DNA from: an uncultured Bacteroidales bacterium
GTDB taxonomy: Bacteria > Bacteroidota > Bacteroidia > Bacteroidales > Paludibacteraceae
Assembly (NCBI GenBank): GCA_946403215.1
Contig: CAMIZG010000003.1
Location: 41,393 to 105,392, forward strand
Length of the DNA stretch: 64,000 bases
Reading direction: 5' to 3'
In this document: positions 6,795 through 16,106 of the stretch, piece after piece
Numbering within the stretch: position 1 is the stretch's first letter
How the letters are laid out: each line of letters begins with the position of its first letter
Notes under the pieces: generated by a model
Seen by the model: the letters and a program-made list of their open reading frames with translations, nothing else
What the model was told of the DNA's origin: nothing
Database searches by the model: none
Made by a program: the position numbers and the translations under genes

Positions 6795-8910
6795 TACACA
6801 AGACATTTTCCGCATTACCCCAAGAGTTATTGCACACCTTGGAGAAAGCCTTATTAAAAATGAAAGCATTGCATTGTTGGAACTTGTAAAGAACTCCTAT
6901 GATGCTGATGCAACTGAGTGTGATGTCTTTTTTGAAGAAACACAAGGTAAAATATCCCGTATAACCATATCAGACAATGGTTCTGGTATGAATGCAGATA
7001 TTATAAGAAATGTATGGCTTGTTATTGGCACTGACAATAAGAAAAAGATTGTGGAGCAAGGAAAAGATGGTCGTTATCCATTGGGAGAAAAAGGTATCGG
7101 ACGCCTTGGTGTACACAAATTAGGGAGCAAGATTACGCTTATCTCTAAAACGAAAGAAGATTCCGAAGTCGTGCTAACAATCGACTGGAACAAACTAGAA
7201 ACAGCAACCTCTATTCAGGATTTTCCTGTAAATATATCAGTAAACTTATTCCCCACAGTATTTCAAGAAGGAGAAACTGGTACAAGAATCATTATAGAAG
7301 CACTGAAGACCCAGTGGGACAGGCGACAATTACGTGACGTATATCGCAATATCATGTCCTTAAATAGTCCGTTTGAAGACACAAGTGATCAGTTCAAAGT
7401 TTCTATCCGTAGCAATAACACATCGCTATTTGTTGGCCTTCCTTCATTTGAGGATATTATTGCCCAAGGAGGGTTATACTTCGGCAGTTGTACATTAAGC
7501 GGAAAGCGAATCAAAGATTTCAAATATGAATTCAAACCGTGGCCTACATTAACCAAAGTTTCATCTGGTCGTGTTCTCACTAAAGAAAGTCTACCAGAAT
7601 ACGATTTGCCAATACACGGCTATAAAGAGGTAGATGGGAAAAGAAAACCCGAGCCATACGATATTGATTTGGACGAACTGAAAATTGGGGATATCCAGTT
7701 CAACATTGTAATATTTGAGAAAGACAACGCCATTTTTAATTATACGAATGTAGAGAAAACTACTATTACAAATTATTTGAATGAGAATGGAGGTATTCGT
7801 GTGTACCGTGACAATGTCAGAATTTATGACTATGGAGAACGTGATAATGATTGGCTTGGTATAGATCTAAAGCGTGTACACAGAGTTGGAGGCAATATTA
7901 GCAACAATATTATTTTAGGCGCAGTTCGATTAAAGAGAAAAGACAGTTTGGGACTGCAAGAAAAAACGAACCGTGAAGGCTTTATTGAGGATGATACATA
8001 TATTGCTTTCCGCGATGCCATTAATCATGTGTTGTCCATTTTTGTACGCTATCGCAATGAAGACAAAGAACGTTTAACAACTTTGTACAAAAAGAATAAA
8101 ACAGTAGAACCCGTTTTGGCGGAACTGGATGAAGCGATTGAATTGGTTAATTTGAAAGTTACTGATTCTAATGTCAAAACAGATATATTGCGATGCCTGA
8201 CAAGGATAGATGATCAATATAAATCTGTGAAAGAAGTCCTGCTAAAAAGTGCAAACGCAGGATTGAACATGAGCATTGTAATCCACGAAATCGACAAACA
8301 AGTTGCCGCGCTTAAAGGTTCCGCAGAAAGAGGAGAGAATGAACATGTTCTTGTTATATCACGTAACATAGAAAAAATTGTTCGGGGTTACACTTCTATG
8401 ATCAAGAAATCAGCCATTTCTAACAACTCTTTAGCGGAGTGTATCCAGATTGCATTGGATAATTATGAGTTTAGATTTAAAGATCATGCAATTAATGTTA
8501 TTTCCAATTGTAAAAATAATAATTTAACAGCATTATTTGCAAAAGCGCAAACTATATCCATATTAGCCAATTTATTGGATAATTCAATATTTTGGTTAGG
8601 ATATTCAAAAGCGATTAATCCGACTATCTCCATATACATTACAGACGAGATAAAAGATTACCATACTATCATCGTCAGTGATAATGGACCAGGGTTTAAT
8701 ATCGGAACAGATGTAGCCGTTAAACCTTTCATAAGCGGAAAACCGGATAATATGGGAATGGGTATAGGACTCCATATTGCCAATGAAATGATGAATGAAA
8801 TGAAAGGAAAATTAGTATTCTATGAAAAAGAAGATATACAATTACCTAAAGCAGCTCTTGAGGCGGGTGCGACAAAAGCTATCATCGCTTTATGTTTTCC
8901 TATTAAATAA
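6787..8910 (+). CDS. dual GHKL protein: MutL/MORC-like ATPase fused to histidine-kinase core
   Basis: A 707-residue protein with two separate GHKL modules. The N-terminal Hsp90/MutL/MORC-type ATPase shows ELVKNSYDAD (E32, N36, D39), DNGSGM (64-69) and GEKGIGRLG (101-109). The C-terminal half has an H-box, VIHEID with H500 in the helix preceding a dimerisation-like stretch. It then has a HATPase_c domain with N-box LANLLDNS (N595, D598, N599), G1 DNGPG (632-636) and G2 GMGIGLH (657-663). All residues for histidine autophosphorylation are present. The start at 6787 overlaps the methyltransferase stop, and the next gene encodes a receiver protein 22 bases downstream. MutL/MORC-type GHKL ATPases are known in restriction-modification operons. 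Use of that ATPase as the input of a phosphorelay is inferred here. Confidence 0.85.
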   Translation: MNNTQDIFRITPRVIAHLGESLIKNESIALLELVKNSYDADATECDVFFEETQGKISRITISDNGSGMNADIIRNVWLVIGTDNKKKIVEQGKDGRYPLGEKGIGRLGVHKLGSKITLISKTKEDSEVVLTIDWNKLETATSIQDFPVNISVNLFPTVFQEGETGTRIIIEALKTQWDRRQLRDVYRNIMSLNSPFEDTSDQFKVSIRSNNTSLFVGLPSFEDIIAQGGLYFGSCTLSGKRIKDFKYEFKPWPTLTKVSSGRVLTKESLPEYDLPIHGYKEVDGKRKPEPYDIDLDELKIGDIQFNIVIFEKDNAIFNYTNVEKTTITNYLNENGGIRVYRDNVRIYDYGERDNDWLGIDLKRVHRVGGNISNNIILGAVRLKRKDSLGLQEKTNREGFIEDDTYIAFRDAINHVLSIFVRYRNEDKERLTTLYKKNKTVEPVLAELDEAIELVNLKVTDSNVKTDILRCLTRIDDQYKSVKEVLLKSANAGLNMSIVIHEIDKQVAALKGSAERGENEHVLVISRNIEKIVRGYTSMIKKSAISNNSLAECIQIALDNYEFRFKDHAINVISNCKNNNLTALFAKAQTISILANLLDNSIFWLGYSKAINPTISIYITDEIKDYHTIIVSDNGPGFNIGTDVAVKPFISGKPDNMGMGIGLHIANEMMNEMKGKLVFYEKEDIQLPKAALEAGATKAIIALCFPIK

Positions 8911-8932
8911 ACTACAAAGGAAGGAGAATACT

Positions 8933-10234
8933 ATGGACTTAATGAATAATATTCAAACAGCCTTAATTGTTGATGACAATAAGCAAGAGATTGAAGGACT
9001 TGAAAATATGCTTGTTGCTCAAAACATATATTATACATACTATAGTCCCGAGTCTTTAGATGCGCAAGAACATGTTCAATTGAAAAATCATCAGTTAATA
9101 TTTATTGATTTTTCCCTTGACGATGCTGCTGAAGATGTAAATAACATTGCTACTATTCGAAGATATCTAAGGAAAATATGCTATAATAATTTTGGCTCAT
9201 ATGGTCTTGTCGTGTGGACTAAACATCCTGAAAAAATTGATGCATTGCGCAATAAACTGACCAATGATGCGATAGATAAGGCATACATTACTCCATTATT
9301 TATAATTTGTTTAGATAAAACTAATTATTTACAAAATGGTTACGGTTCATTATTTGCAGATTTAAATAGCAAACTTGCACAAGACAAGGCTGCTGCATTC
9401 TTTTTTAACTGGCGTGCATCAGTAGAGCAAGGAGCTGATAAAGCATTAAATGATGTATATTCTCTTATGCCAGATTATACTCAGCAAAATACTAATTTTA
9501 CATATCTATTGTATCAACTAGCAGATAACTTCTCAGGTGTTCCTGTAAAGGATGGAAGAAAATATGAGGGAATGATACACGATGCATGTAAAGCGTTTAA
9601 TGAATTATTACATTCAGACTTAAGTACCTGCCAGAATGATATCATTGATATATTCACAGAGGAACATATTGCAAAACCGCATTATGAGAATTTCGCAGAC
9701 GAATTACTGCACATAGCAAAGATTAACTCAAAAATATTAATTGATTCAACAATTCAAGATCCGCAGATTATTTTGCCAGGAAGAGTATACAAAATAAAAA
9801 ATGACATTTCATTATTAAAGGTACAATCCGCTCCTAGAAATAGTACCCCGATAGCAATAGAATTAACACCGCCTTGTGACTTTGCTCATAAAAAAATATC
9901 TTCTCGTCTAATTGGAGGTTTTATTATTAATTGCCCCTTAGCTGAAGATAAATTATATACATATACACACACAACATTTAAAGCTGATAGTAAATATCTA
10001 ATATGGCCACTATATTTCGAAAACAATATAAAATTTATATGCTTGGATTTTCGCAATGTACTTGTTATTAATGACGAAGAACTGCGAGACACCCAAAAGT
10101 TTGACATATTATTTACTGTTAAGAGTAGGCTTTTTGCAGATATACTACAAAAATTTTCTTCTCATGCAGCAAGACTAGGTTTAGCAATTATTCAGCCACA
10201 TTTACAAGAACCTCAGAAAAATGAAAAAGATTAA
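8933..10234 (+). CDS. receiver-domain protein with long C-terminal domain of unknown function
   Basis: A 433-residue protein starting at an ATG with a good upstream AAGGAAGGAG. Residues 1-135 form a response-regulator receiver: acidic pair D14-D15 (IVDDN), phospho-acceptor D59 in IFIDFSL, T96 in VVWTK, and K129 in CLDK, all in the right order and spacing. The remaining roughly 300 residues match no output domain I recognise. They contain no clear helix-turn-helix, and include a PPCDF segment that may be a metal or nucleophile site. Pairing with the upstream H500 kinase suggests a phosphorelay output acting on the restriction machinery rather than on transcription; this is inference. Its last 14 bases overlap the remnant methyltransferase start. 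Confidence 0.8.
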   Translation: MDLMNNIQTALIVDDNKQEIEGLENMLVAQNIYYTYYSPESLDAQEHVQLKNHQLIFIDFSLDDAAEDVNNIATIRRYLRKICYNNFGSYGLVVWTKHPEKIDALRNKLTNDAIDKAYITPLFIICLDKTNYLQNGYGSLFADLNSKLAQDKAAAFFFNWRASVEQGADKALNDVYSLMPDYTQQNTNFTYLLYQLADNFSGVPVKDGRKYEGMIHDACKAFNELLHSDLSTCQNDIIDIFTEEHIAKPHYENFADELLHIAKINSKILIDSTIQDPQIILPGRVYKIKNDISLLKVQSAPRNSTPIAIELTPPCDFAHKKISSRLIGGFIINCPLAEDKLYTYTHTTFKADSKYLIWPLYFENNIKFICLDFRNVLVINDEELRDTQKFDILFTVKSRLFADILQKFSSHAARLGLAIIQPHLQEPQKNEKD

Positions 10235-10394
10235 TATATTTTCTTTCTTTTCAGAGGCAGGATTCCTTGATCTTGGTTTTGAAATGGAACCATGTTGTCA
10301 GGTGGTGTATGTCAATGAATTTCGCCATGCATTCAATGACATATATAGATACTCCAGACATAAAATGAATTTATTTAATCAGATAATAATATAA
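10221..10394 (+). pseudogene. truncated second DNA cytosine-5 methyltransferase
   Basis: A 57-codon open frame (M1 at 10221, TAA at 10392-10394) that reads as the N-terminus of a C5 methyltransferase. It has INIFSFFSEAGFLDLGFE, where motif I normally reads FSGAG, followed by VVYVNEFRHAF, the usual second strand with its acidic SAM-ribose contact. Motif IV (PCQ) and everything after are missing. The start overlaps the receiver gene stop by 14 bases, as an intact operon gene would. The stump indicates that the ancestral cluster had two methyltransferases and lost this one by deletion. An alternative is a retained small protein, which seems less likely. Confidence 0.72.
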
Positions 10395-10407
10395 AAATCA
10401 CAAAGAA

Positions 10408-12201
10408 ATGGATTTTATAGAAGCTATTAACAGGGAGTTCAAATTGTGCTTCTCAAAGAACCAAACTCTCCTTTCGGCAGAGACAACAAATGACATAGAT
10501 AATGAAATTCAAGAATCCATTAAGAATAGGATCCCACGACTTCTAAATGATTGCTTGTCTGATAGTGCATACAAAACAAAAGGATCTGTCGGAGCTGGAA
10601 GAGCAACTAAAACGCCCTGGATCGCTATTCTAGATAAAGATATTACAGTCACAACGCGAGAAGGCGTGTATATTGTATTTCTGTTTTCTTCTGATTGCCA
10701 ACATGTATATATTACATTAAACCAAGGGACAACTCAGCCTAATCAATTTGGCCCTAGACTGGGGAAAAGAGAAATCAGCAAAAAAGCTCAAGAAATCAGA
10801 GAGAATCTAGCGATCAACAATGACATTCTAAAAAGAGACGGGAAAGCAGATGTTTACGATGAAAGATATCAAGCTGGAGCAATCTATTATACATTATGGG
10901 ATGTAAATGATGATAAAAAAGACAAAGAATTATTAGATTTATATATACAAATATACCAACAATACAAGGCTATGGCTACTCACACAAAAACTACGGCATC
11001 TACGGTCGTTATGTCAAAATATTACAGGTATTTGACGGCATTGCGGACGAAGCCGTTTATGCTGTTGGCGGGTATTTCGGGAACAGGTAAAAGCCGTATC
11101 GTGCGCAAGTTGGCTCAGGCTACCAATCCGAAAGAGTATAAGAACGAAGAGGATCGTTGGAAAGACAACCGACCGGAGAACTTTGAGTTGATCCAAGTCA
11201 AACCTAATTGGCACAACTCAATGGACGTAGTGGGCTATATGTCCAATATCCCTGCGCCGCATTATGTGTTTACCGTTTTTGTGCGTTTCATCGTCAAAGC
11301 ATGGCAACATAAGGACACACCGTACTTCCTCTGTCTAGACGAAATGAACCTTGCGCCGGTAGAGGAATACTTTGCAGAGTTCCTGAGTGCCATAGAATCG
11401 CGTGCGTGGGATGAGGAAGGCAATTATACCACAGATCCGATTATTGCGCCGTTCAAAGAGTTTGCCCAAGATGTGCGCGAGGACATGCTCAAACAGTTGC
11501 TCGGCGAGGCTCATCATACGGAAGCCAATCCGCTTGCGATACAGTTCACAGAGAAAGGTCTGACCTTGCCGCCGAACCTCATGGTAATGGGTACTGTCAA
11601 TATGGATGAGACTACATTCTCCTTCTCGCGCAAAGTGCTTGACCGCGCTATGTCCGTTGAGATGAATGAAGTCAAATATGATGATTTCCTATCCGGGCAG
11701 ACCGAGTTGATGCCTTTGCTGACCGAATGGAATGACAAACTGGTCAACCGTCCGCAGAAAGCGTGTGAGGTACAAGAGCAGATAGACAGTCAGAAGGTGA
11801 TTGATTACCTCAAAGCCGTCAATGAACTGCTGGACAGCACTCCGTTCAAACTTGGTTACCGTGCCGCCAACGAAGCGATATTGTATGTGTCTGCATGTCA
11901 GGATTTCGCAAAAGACGATTTCAATATTGAGAAAGCATTGGACGAGTTTACGCTTATGAAGATTCTGTCACGCATAGAGGGCGATGACAGCCGCCTTGCC
12001 ATAGACGAGAAAGACGAGCGTCTGCAAGCGGCAGGTATCGAGGGCAACGCAATGGATGACGGAGAACAGAGCCTCAATCTGCTCAATTGTCTGCGCGCCA
12101 TCGTGCGGAAGCATATCGGTCAGGACACAGAGACCGAGAAGAAAATCAACCGTATGTATAACACGCTTCTGCGCGAGCATTTTGTTTCGTACTGGGGATA
12201 A
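10408..12201 (+). CDS. McrB-like AAA+ GTPase/ATPase restriction subunit
   Basis: A 597-residue protein with an N-terminal MrcB_N/DUF3578-like domain (about residues 10-185, with GSVGAGRAT and VYITLNQGTT). After it comes a McrB-type AAA+ domain: Walker A GISGTGKS (222-229), Walker B CLDEMN (D311, E312) and the McrB-specific MGTVNMDE (394-401) followed by a sensor arginine region SRKVLDRA. In McrBC systems this subunit recognises modified DNA and drives translocation. McrC follows six bases downstream. The first 590 bases are AT-rich like the genes before them, while the AAA part is GC-richer, as is mcrC. That pattern suggests the recognition domain was exchanged. Confidence 0.9.
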   Translation: MDFIEAINREFKLCFSKNQTLLSAETTNDIDNEIQESIKNRIPRLLNDCLSDSAYKTKGSVGAGRATKTPWIAILDKDITVTTREGVYIVFLFSSDCQHVYITLNQGTTQPNQFGPRLGKREISKKAQEIRENLAINNDILKRDGKADVYDERYQAGAIYYTLWDVNDDKKDKELLDLYIQIYQQYKAMATHTKTTASTVVMSKYYRYLTALRTKPFMLLAGISGTGKSRIVRKLAQATNPKEYKNEEDRWKDNRPENFELIQVKPNWHNSMDVVGYMSNIPAPHYVFTVFVRFIVKAWQHKDTPYFLCLDEMNLAPVEEYFAEFLSAIESRAWDEEGNYTTDPIIAPFKEFAQDVREDMLKQLLGEAHHTEANPLAIQFTEKGLTLPPNLMVMGTVNMDETTFSFSRKVLDRAMSVEMNEVKYDDFLSGQTELMPLLTEWNDKLVNRPQKACEVQEQIDSQKVIDYLKAVNELLDSTPFKLGYRAANEAILYVSACQDFAKDDFNIEKALDEFTLMKILSRIEGDDSRLAIDEKDERLQAAGIEGNAMDDGEQSLNLLNCLRAIVRKHIGQDTETEKKINRMYNTLLREHFVSYWG

Positions 12202-12207
12202 GCGCAC

Positions 12208-14436
12208 ATGGCAACCGGCAGCCTGAATATGTTCGAGGTGGCGAATGACGATGTACGCATCCGTTTTTCCTGTCTGTCCGCGTCTGACCGAATCAGTCGC
12301 GCGATGAAGAACATGCGCATCGGCGAAGATGACAGCCGTTTGCAGGCGGAGTTCTCATCAACGCAGGCGGATGTGCGTTTTCGTTTTGACGGCGAAGAGC
12401 AAAGCGGCAGCGTGACACGCGAGGCGGTGTTCTTTGAGAATACGTCTTACCCGACACTGATAGAGGCGCAGTCCGGTGTGAGCAATCTCAAACTATGGTT
12501 CTCCAACTCGCCGCGTGAACGCAGTCTGAGTGCGGACGGGAATCTGCTGTACGGCGCAGTCAGTTTCGGGAACCAGGTAGGCAAGGCGGACATCTGTCTG
12601 TCGTACGACAAGGACAAGCGGCATCAGACACTGCGGTTCACGACCGAGGTGCTAAGTTACAAGATGGACTACCGCTCTGACATGAAGAGCATCATCCGCG
12701 ACATTGAGCAGGAATACAGTATGCTGTCGTTTGCGTTCATGCGCGAGACGTATCTGAATTTCCGCACGCAGCAAGGGCAGTCCACGGACCTGATATGGTG
12801 GCAGATATTTCGCGCGTGCTATCAGGACATACTGAATGCCTGCAGGCAGATCATCCAAGCACCGCGTCACCGTCTGCATCCGGAAGTGCGATACGAGCGT
12901 GCGGAAAGGCTGCGGATGCTGACACCGGACATGGAGAACGAATATGCGAACTTCCGCAACGAGCCCAATCATCTGTACCGCACGACCGAGCTATGCCATA
13001 CCAACGATACAGTAGAGAACCGTTTTCTGAAGTTTGTGATGAACGAGCTGCTGAGCCGTTTTCTGGTGGTGAGCGGACATATACGCAACACGTCACGTTC
13101 GACGCGTCTGGAGACAGAACTGCGGGAGATGGAGGAGAACCTGCAACGGATAGTGCGTCATCCGTTCTTCCGCAACATAGAGCAGTTCAGAGGGTTTGCG
13201 CAAGATTCGCTGGTGATGAAACGCGCGAACGGCTACCGCACCGTTTATCAGAAATGGATAGAGCTGCTGTGCGGCTATGAACTGGAAGAGGGCGTCAACC
13301 AACTGGAGACCAAAGATATATCCGCGCTGTATGAAATTTGGTGTTTCCTGAAAGTGAAGAATATTGTGGAGGATATTCTCGGGGAGAAAGCGGAGGCACG
13401 CTATCGCGGAAAGAAACTGACGCCGCAGTTTGTGCGCGACCTGAGTTGGGGCACGCAGTCGGAAGTGACATTCGTGCGGACAGAGGACGGCGTGGAACTG
13501 GCGTCGGTGATGTACAATGCGCCTGTTGAGGAAGACGAAGCTCGCGCGGAATCGGCCATACGCGGCACTACGAGTTTTACCACGAACCAAAGGCCGGACA
13601 TCGTGCTGCGACTGACCAAACGGCAGCGGGATATTCAATATACATTCCTTTTTGATGCCAAATACCGGATAGACGACGAGCGGAAGGACGGTCAGGATGT
13701 GCCGCCGACCGATGCAATCAATCAGATGCACCGCTACCGCGACGCCATCTATTACGTGGACAGGGAAAACAACAAGCCCAAGCGCGAGGTGATTGGCGGC
13801 TATGTGCTGTTCCCCGGCAACTACACCAAAGAGGAATATGAGCAGTCGTACTACCATCAGTCGGCAGAGAAAGTGGGTATCGGTGCATTCCCATTGCGGC
13901 CTGCGCATGAGAGTGGTGAAGGCGATTTGCTGTTGGCTCCCGCTGACAGCGAACAGGCTTTGCGGAAGCAGATAGAGGCTTGGCTGCGCAGCAAACGGAT
14001 GCTGTCGGAGTTGTACAAGAAATCGATTCCGCAGCATGGACTGTCGTACGAGAACCCGGATGCGGTTGTTCTGGTCAATTATGCCACCGCTGCCAAACGC
14101 AGTGTGATGGAACGTGCAGGCTTATGCTATCTGCGTACCGGTGAGGACAAAGGCGCGATTGAGATGACGCGGGATGCTGTCAGTGCGCGGTATGTGCTGC
14201 TGCATAACGGCAAGGGGGGCACGCTGTACAAACTGAAAGGCAAAGGACCGCGTTTCTGGTCCAAAGCCGACTTGGAAAAGAAAGGCTTCGCGGATCTGGG
14301 GCATGACTATTATCTGGTGTATGAGTTTGACACGAGCAAGTCTGCCGAGTATCCGAATCTGCCGTCCCTGGCACGTGGCAAGCAAACAACGTCGCCGTGG
14401 TTCGCCACATGGGAAGTGCTGATGGAGAGGAAGTAG
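12208..14436 (+). CDS. McrC-like restriction subunit (DUF2357 and PD-(D/E)XK)
   Basis: A 742-residue protein with an N-terminal DUF2357-like region and a C-terminal PD-(D/E)XK nuclease core. The nuclease signature is PDIVLRL (P463-D464) then FLFDAKYR (D483, A484, K485), the D-x(n)-D-A-K layout of McrC. It would be the cleaving partner of the McrB-like ATPase six bases upstream. It is longer than E. coli McrC (about 350 residues) and belongs to the larger DUF2357-containing type. GC content is clearly higher than in the genes from 5.7 to 11 kb. Long frames on the opposite strand here are by-products of this GC-rich codon use. Confidence 0.85.
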   Translation: MATGSLNMFEVANDDVRIRFSCLSASDRISRAMKNMRIGEDDSRLQAEFSSTQADVRFRFDGEEQSGSVTREAVFFENTSYPTLIEAQSGVSNLKLWFSNSPRERSLSADGNLLYGAVSFGNQVGKADICLSYDKDKRHQTLRFTTEVLSYKMDYRSDMKSIIRDIEQEYSMLSFAFMRETYLNFRTQQGQSTDLIWWQIFRACYQDILNACRQIIQAPRHRLHPEVRYERAERLRMLTPDMENEYANFRNEPNHLYRTTELCHTNDTVENRFLKFVMNELLSRFLVVSGHIRNTSRSTRLETELREMEENLQRIVRHPFFRNIEQFRGFAQDSLVMKRANGYRTVYQKWIELLCGYELEEGVNQLETKDISALYEIWCFLKVKNIVEDILGEKAEARYRGKKLTPQFVRDLSWGTQSEVTFVRTEDGVELASVMYNAPVEEDEARAESAIRGTTSFTTNQRPDIVLRLTKRQRDIQYTFLFDAKYRIDDERKDGQDVPPTDAINQMHRYRDAIYYVDRENNKPKREVIGGYVLFPGNYTKEEYEQSYYHQSAEKVGIGAFPLRPAHESGEGDLLLAPADSEQALRKQIEAWLRSKRMLSELYKKSIPQHGLSYENPDAVVLVNYATAAKRSVMERAGLCYLRTGEDKGAIEMTRDAVSARYVLLHNGKGGTLYKLKGKGPRFWSKADLEKKGFADLGHDYYLVYEFDTSKSAEYPNLPSLARGKQTTSPWFATWEVLMERK

Positions 14437-14461
14437 AATAGAAGAAAAAAGAATACAAGAT

Positions 14462-16084
14462 ATGTATAAATTTAAGGTATTCATAAGCAGTGTTCAAGCG
14501 GAATTCGCGTCAGAGCGGATAAAAATCTATGATTTTATTCGTAATGATGAGTTGATGAGTCAGTACTTTGATCCTTTCATCTTTGAACGAATACCGTCAC
14601 AAGACCGGAATCCAAAGCAGTTATACAAAGAAGAGGCTGCTAAGAGTCAGGTCTATCTGCTTTTTATCGGTCAGGAATATGGTAATGCTCAACCGGGAGA
14701 ACTATCACCGACCGAACAAGAATACCAAGCTGCAGGAGAGGGGAACGCATATCGGATAGCGTTTATTAAAGATATGGATGGGCTTCAACGCGACACTCGC
14801 GAGGAGCAATTCTTCCGCAAAGTACAAAGTGAACTTTCGTATCGCCCATTTTCCAATTATGCCGTATTAGAGTCTTTGGTGAAACAATCTTTGATTGCTT
14901 ACCTGAAATATAAAGGCATTATACAGACACTGAATTTAGATGAACAGACCCGTGAAAGGGTATCTATGGCGGATATTGACCCGCAAAAAGTACGTTCGTT
15001 TGTTCATCAAGCGCGCATGAAACGAGGATTTCCATTATCGGAAGAAGAAACACCGGAGAATGTATTGACACATCTGCGGTTGCTGCGAAATGGCGTTCCA
15101 TGCAACGGAGCTTTGCTCCTGTTTGCCAACGATCCCCAGTATTTCTTCCCGACAGCTGTAGTTAAATGCGCTTGGTTCTTAGGGGACGAAGCTATCAAGC
15201 CCATTGAGGATTACAAGACTTTTGATGGCGGTATTGCAGACCAAATCAACCAAGCCACAAGTTGGGTCATATCCAAACTATCTTTACGATATGGGCAACG
15301 CAACAAAGAGGTGCAGACTGAGACAGAGTTTGAAATACCGCGTTCGGTCATCTACGAAACAATTGTGAATGCAGTTGTTCACCGTGATTATAATAGCACC
15401 GGAAGTGTTCAAGTAACTGTAACGCGTAATCGTATCATTGTTCGTAATCCGGGCACTCTGCCTGTAGAATTGACGAAGGCGGATTTGATGAAGGAACATG
15501 GGTCATATCCGCATAATCCATTGGTGGCAGAAGTGATGTTTCAAGCAGGTTATATCGAGAAATACGGGACCGGTATAACAGAAAATATCCGTAAGATGCA
15601 AGAGGCACATTTGCTGGCTCCAGATATAGACCTTAGTGCAGAATTTGTTACTACTATCTGGCGAGAAAATGAGGCAACTTCAGTTCCTAATGATGCAACT
15701 TCAGATTCTTATGATGCAACTTCAGCTACAAATGGGGCAACTTCGGCTGCAAATAGGGCAACTTCAGCTACAAATAGGGCAACTTCAGCTACAAATGGGG
15801 CAACTTCACCTTTAGATGAGAATAAACGTATTATTGACGGAATTATAGTTAAGAAGGTGAAAGCGAAGATGACTTCTGAAGAATTGATTGCATGTATTGT
15901 TGAAGCTTGTATTGTAGAACATTCAGTGGATGAATTAGGTGCTCTTCTCAACAAAACCTCAAAATACTTGAGCGACAGATTTATCCCTCAATTAGTAGAA
16001 GATGGAATTCTTCTGCCAACAAAGCCTCGTCATAGTCCGGGACAAACATACATTACTAATCCGAAATATAAGAACACAAAATAG
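14462..16084 (+). CDS. DUF4062 and HATPase_c_4 fusion protein with ATS repeats
   Basis: A 540-residue protein. The N-terminus (FKVFISSVQAEFASERI) is a DUF4062 domain, found in conflict-system proteins. Residues about 175-400 match the RecG-related HATPase_c_4 type: YETIVNAVVHRDY, NPGTLP, NPLVAEVMF, and EKYGTGI. Residues 404-452 are seven 7-residue units built on ATSxxND/NG, from a 21-bp DNA repeat. The last 80 residues look like a winged helix (DELGALLNKTSKYLSDRFI). Usually HATPase_c_4 proteins carry an AlbA_2 (Schlafen) domain at the N-terminus, which DUF4062 replaces here. It begins 25 bases after mcrC, so it may be a sensor or accessory of that system. Confidence 0.8.
   Translation: MYKFKVFISSVQAEFASERIKIYDFIRNDELMSQYFDPFIFERIPSQDRNPKQLYKEEAAKSQVYLLFIGQEYGNAQPGELSPTEQEYQAAGEGNAYRIAFIKDMDGLQRDTREEQFFRKVQSELSYRPFSNYAVLESLVKQSLIAYLKYKGIIQTLNLDEQTRERVSMADIDPQKVRSFVHQARMKRGFPLSEEETPENVLTHLRLLRNGVPCNGALLLFANDPQYFFPTAVVKCAWFLGDEAIKPIEDYKTFDGGIADQINQATSWVISKLSLRYGQRNKEVQTETEFEIPRSVIYETIVNAVVHRDYNSTGSVQVTVTRNRIIVRNPGTLPVELTKADLMKEHGSYPHNPLVAEVMFQAGYIEKYGTGITENIRKMQEAHLLAPDIDLSAEFVTTIWRENEATSVPNDATSDSYDATSATNGATSAANRATSATNRATSATNGATSPLDENKRIIDGIIVKKVKAKMTSEELIACIVEACIVEHSVDELGALLNKTSKYLSDRFIPQLVEDGILLPTKPRHSPGQTYITNPKYKNTK
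15671..15817 (+). repeat. seven tandem 21-bp repeats inside the DUF4062 gene
   Basis: Units start at 15671, 15692, 15713, 15734, 15755, 15776 and 15797. Each contains GCAACTTC and most have GCTACAAAT. Units five and six are identical, which points to recent slippage. The unit is a multiple of three, so copy-number change alters linker length but not frame. Confidence 0.95.
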
Positions 16085-16106
16085 GTAGAAGAAACATCCA
16101 AGTAAC

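Noticed and set aside
10408..12201. Possible MoxR or dynein-like AAA protein instead of McrB
   Set aside because: The MGTVNMDE segment and the adjacent mcrC-like gene favour McrB.
12795..14037. Long open frames on both strands overlapping mcrC
   Set aside because: They are alternative frames of a GC-rich gene with clear DUF2357/PD-(D/E)XK motifs; no family resemblance in the shadow frames.
15671..15817. CRISPR-like array
   Set aside because: Units are contiguous, in frame and without unique spacers; it is a coding tandem repeat.
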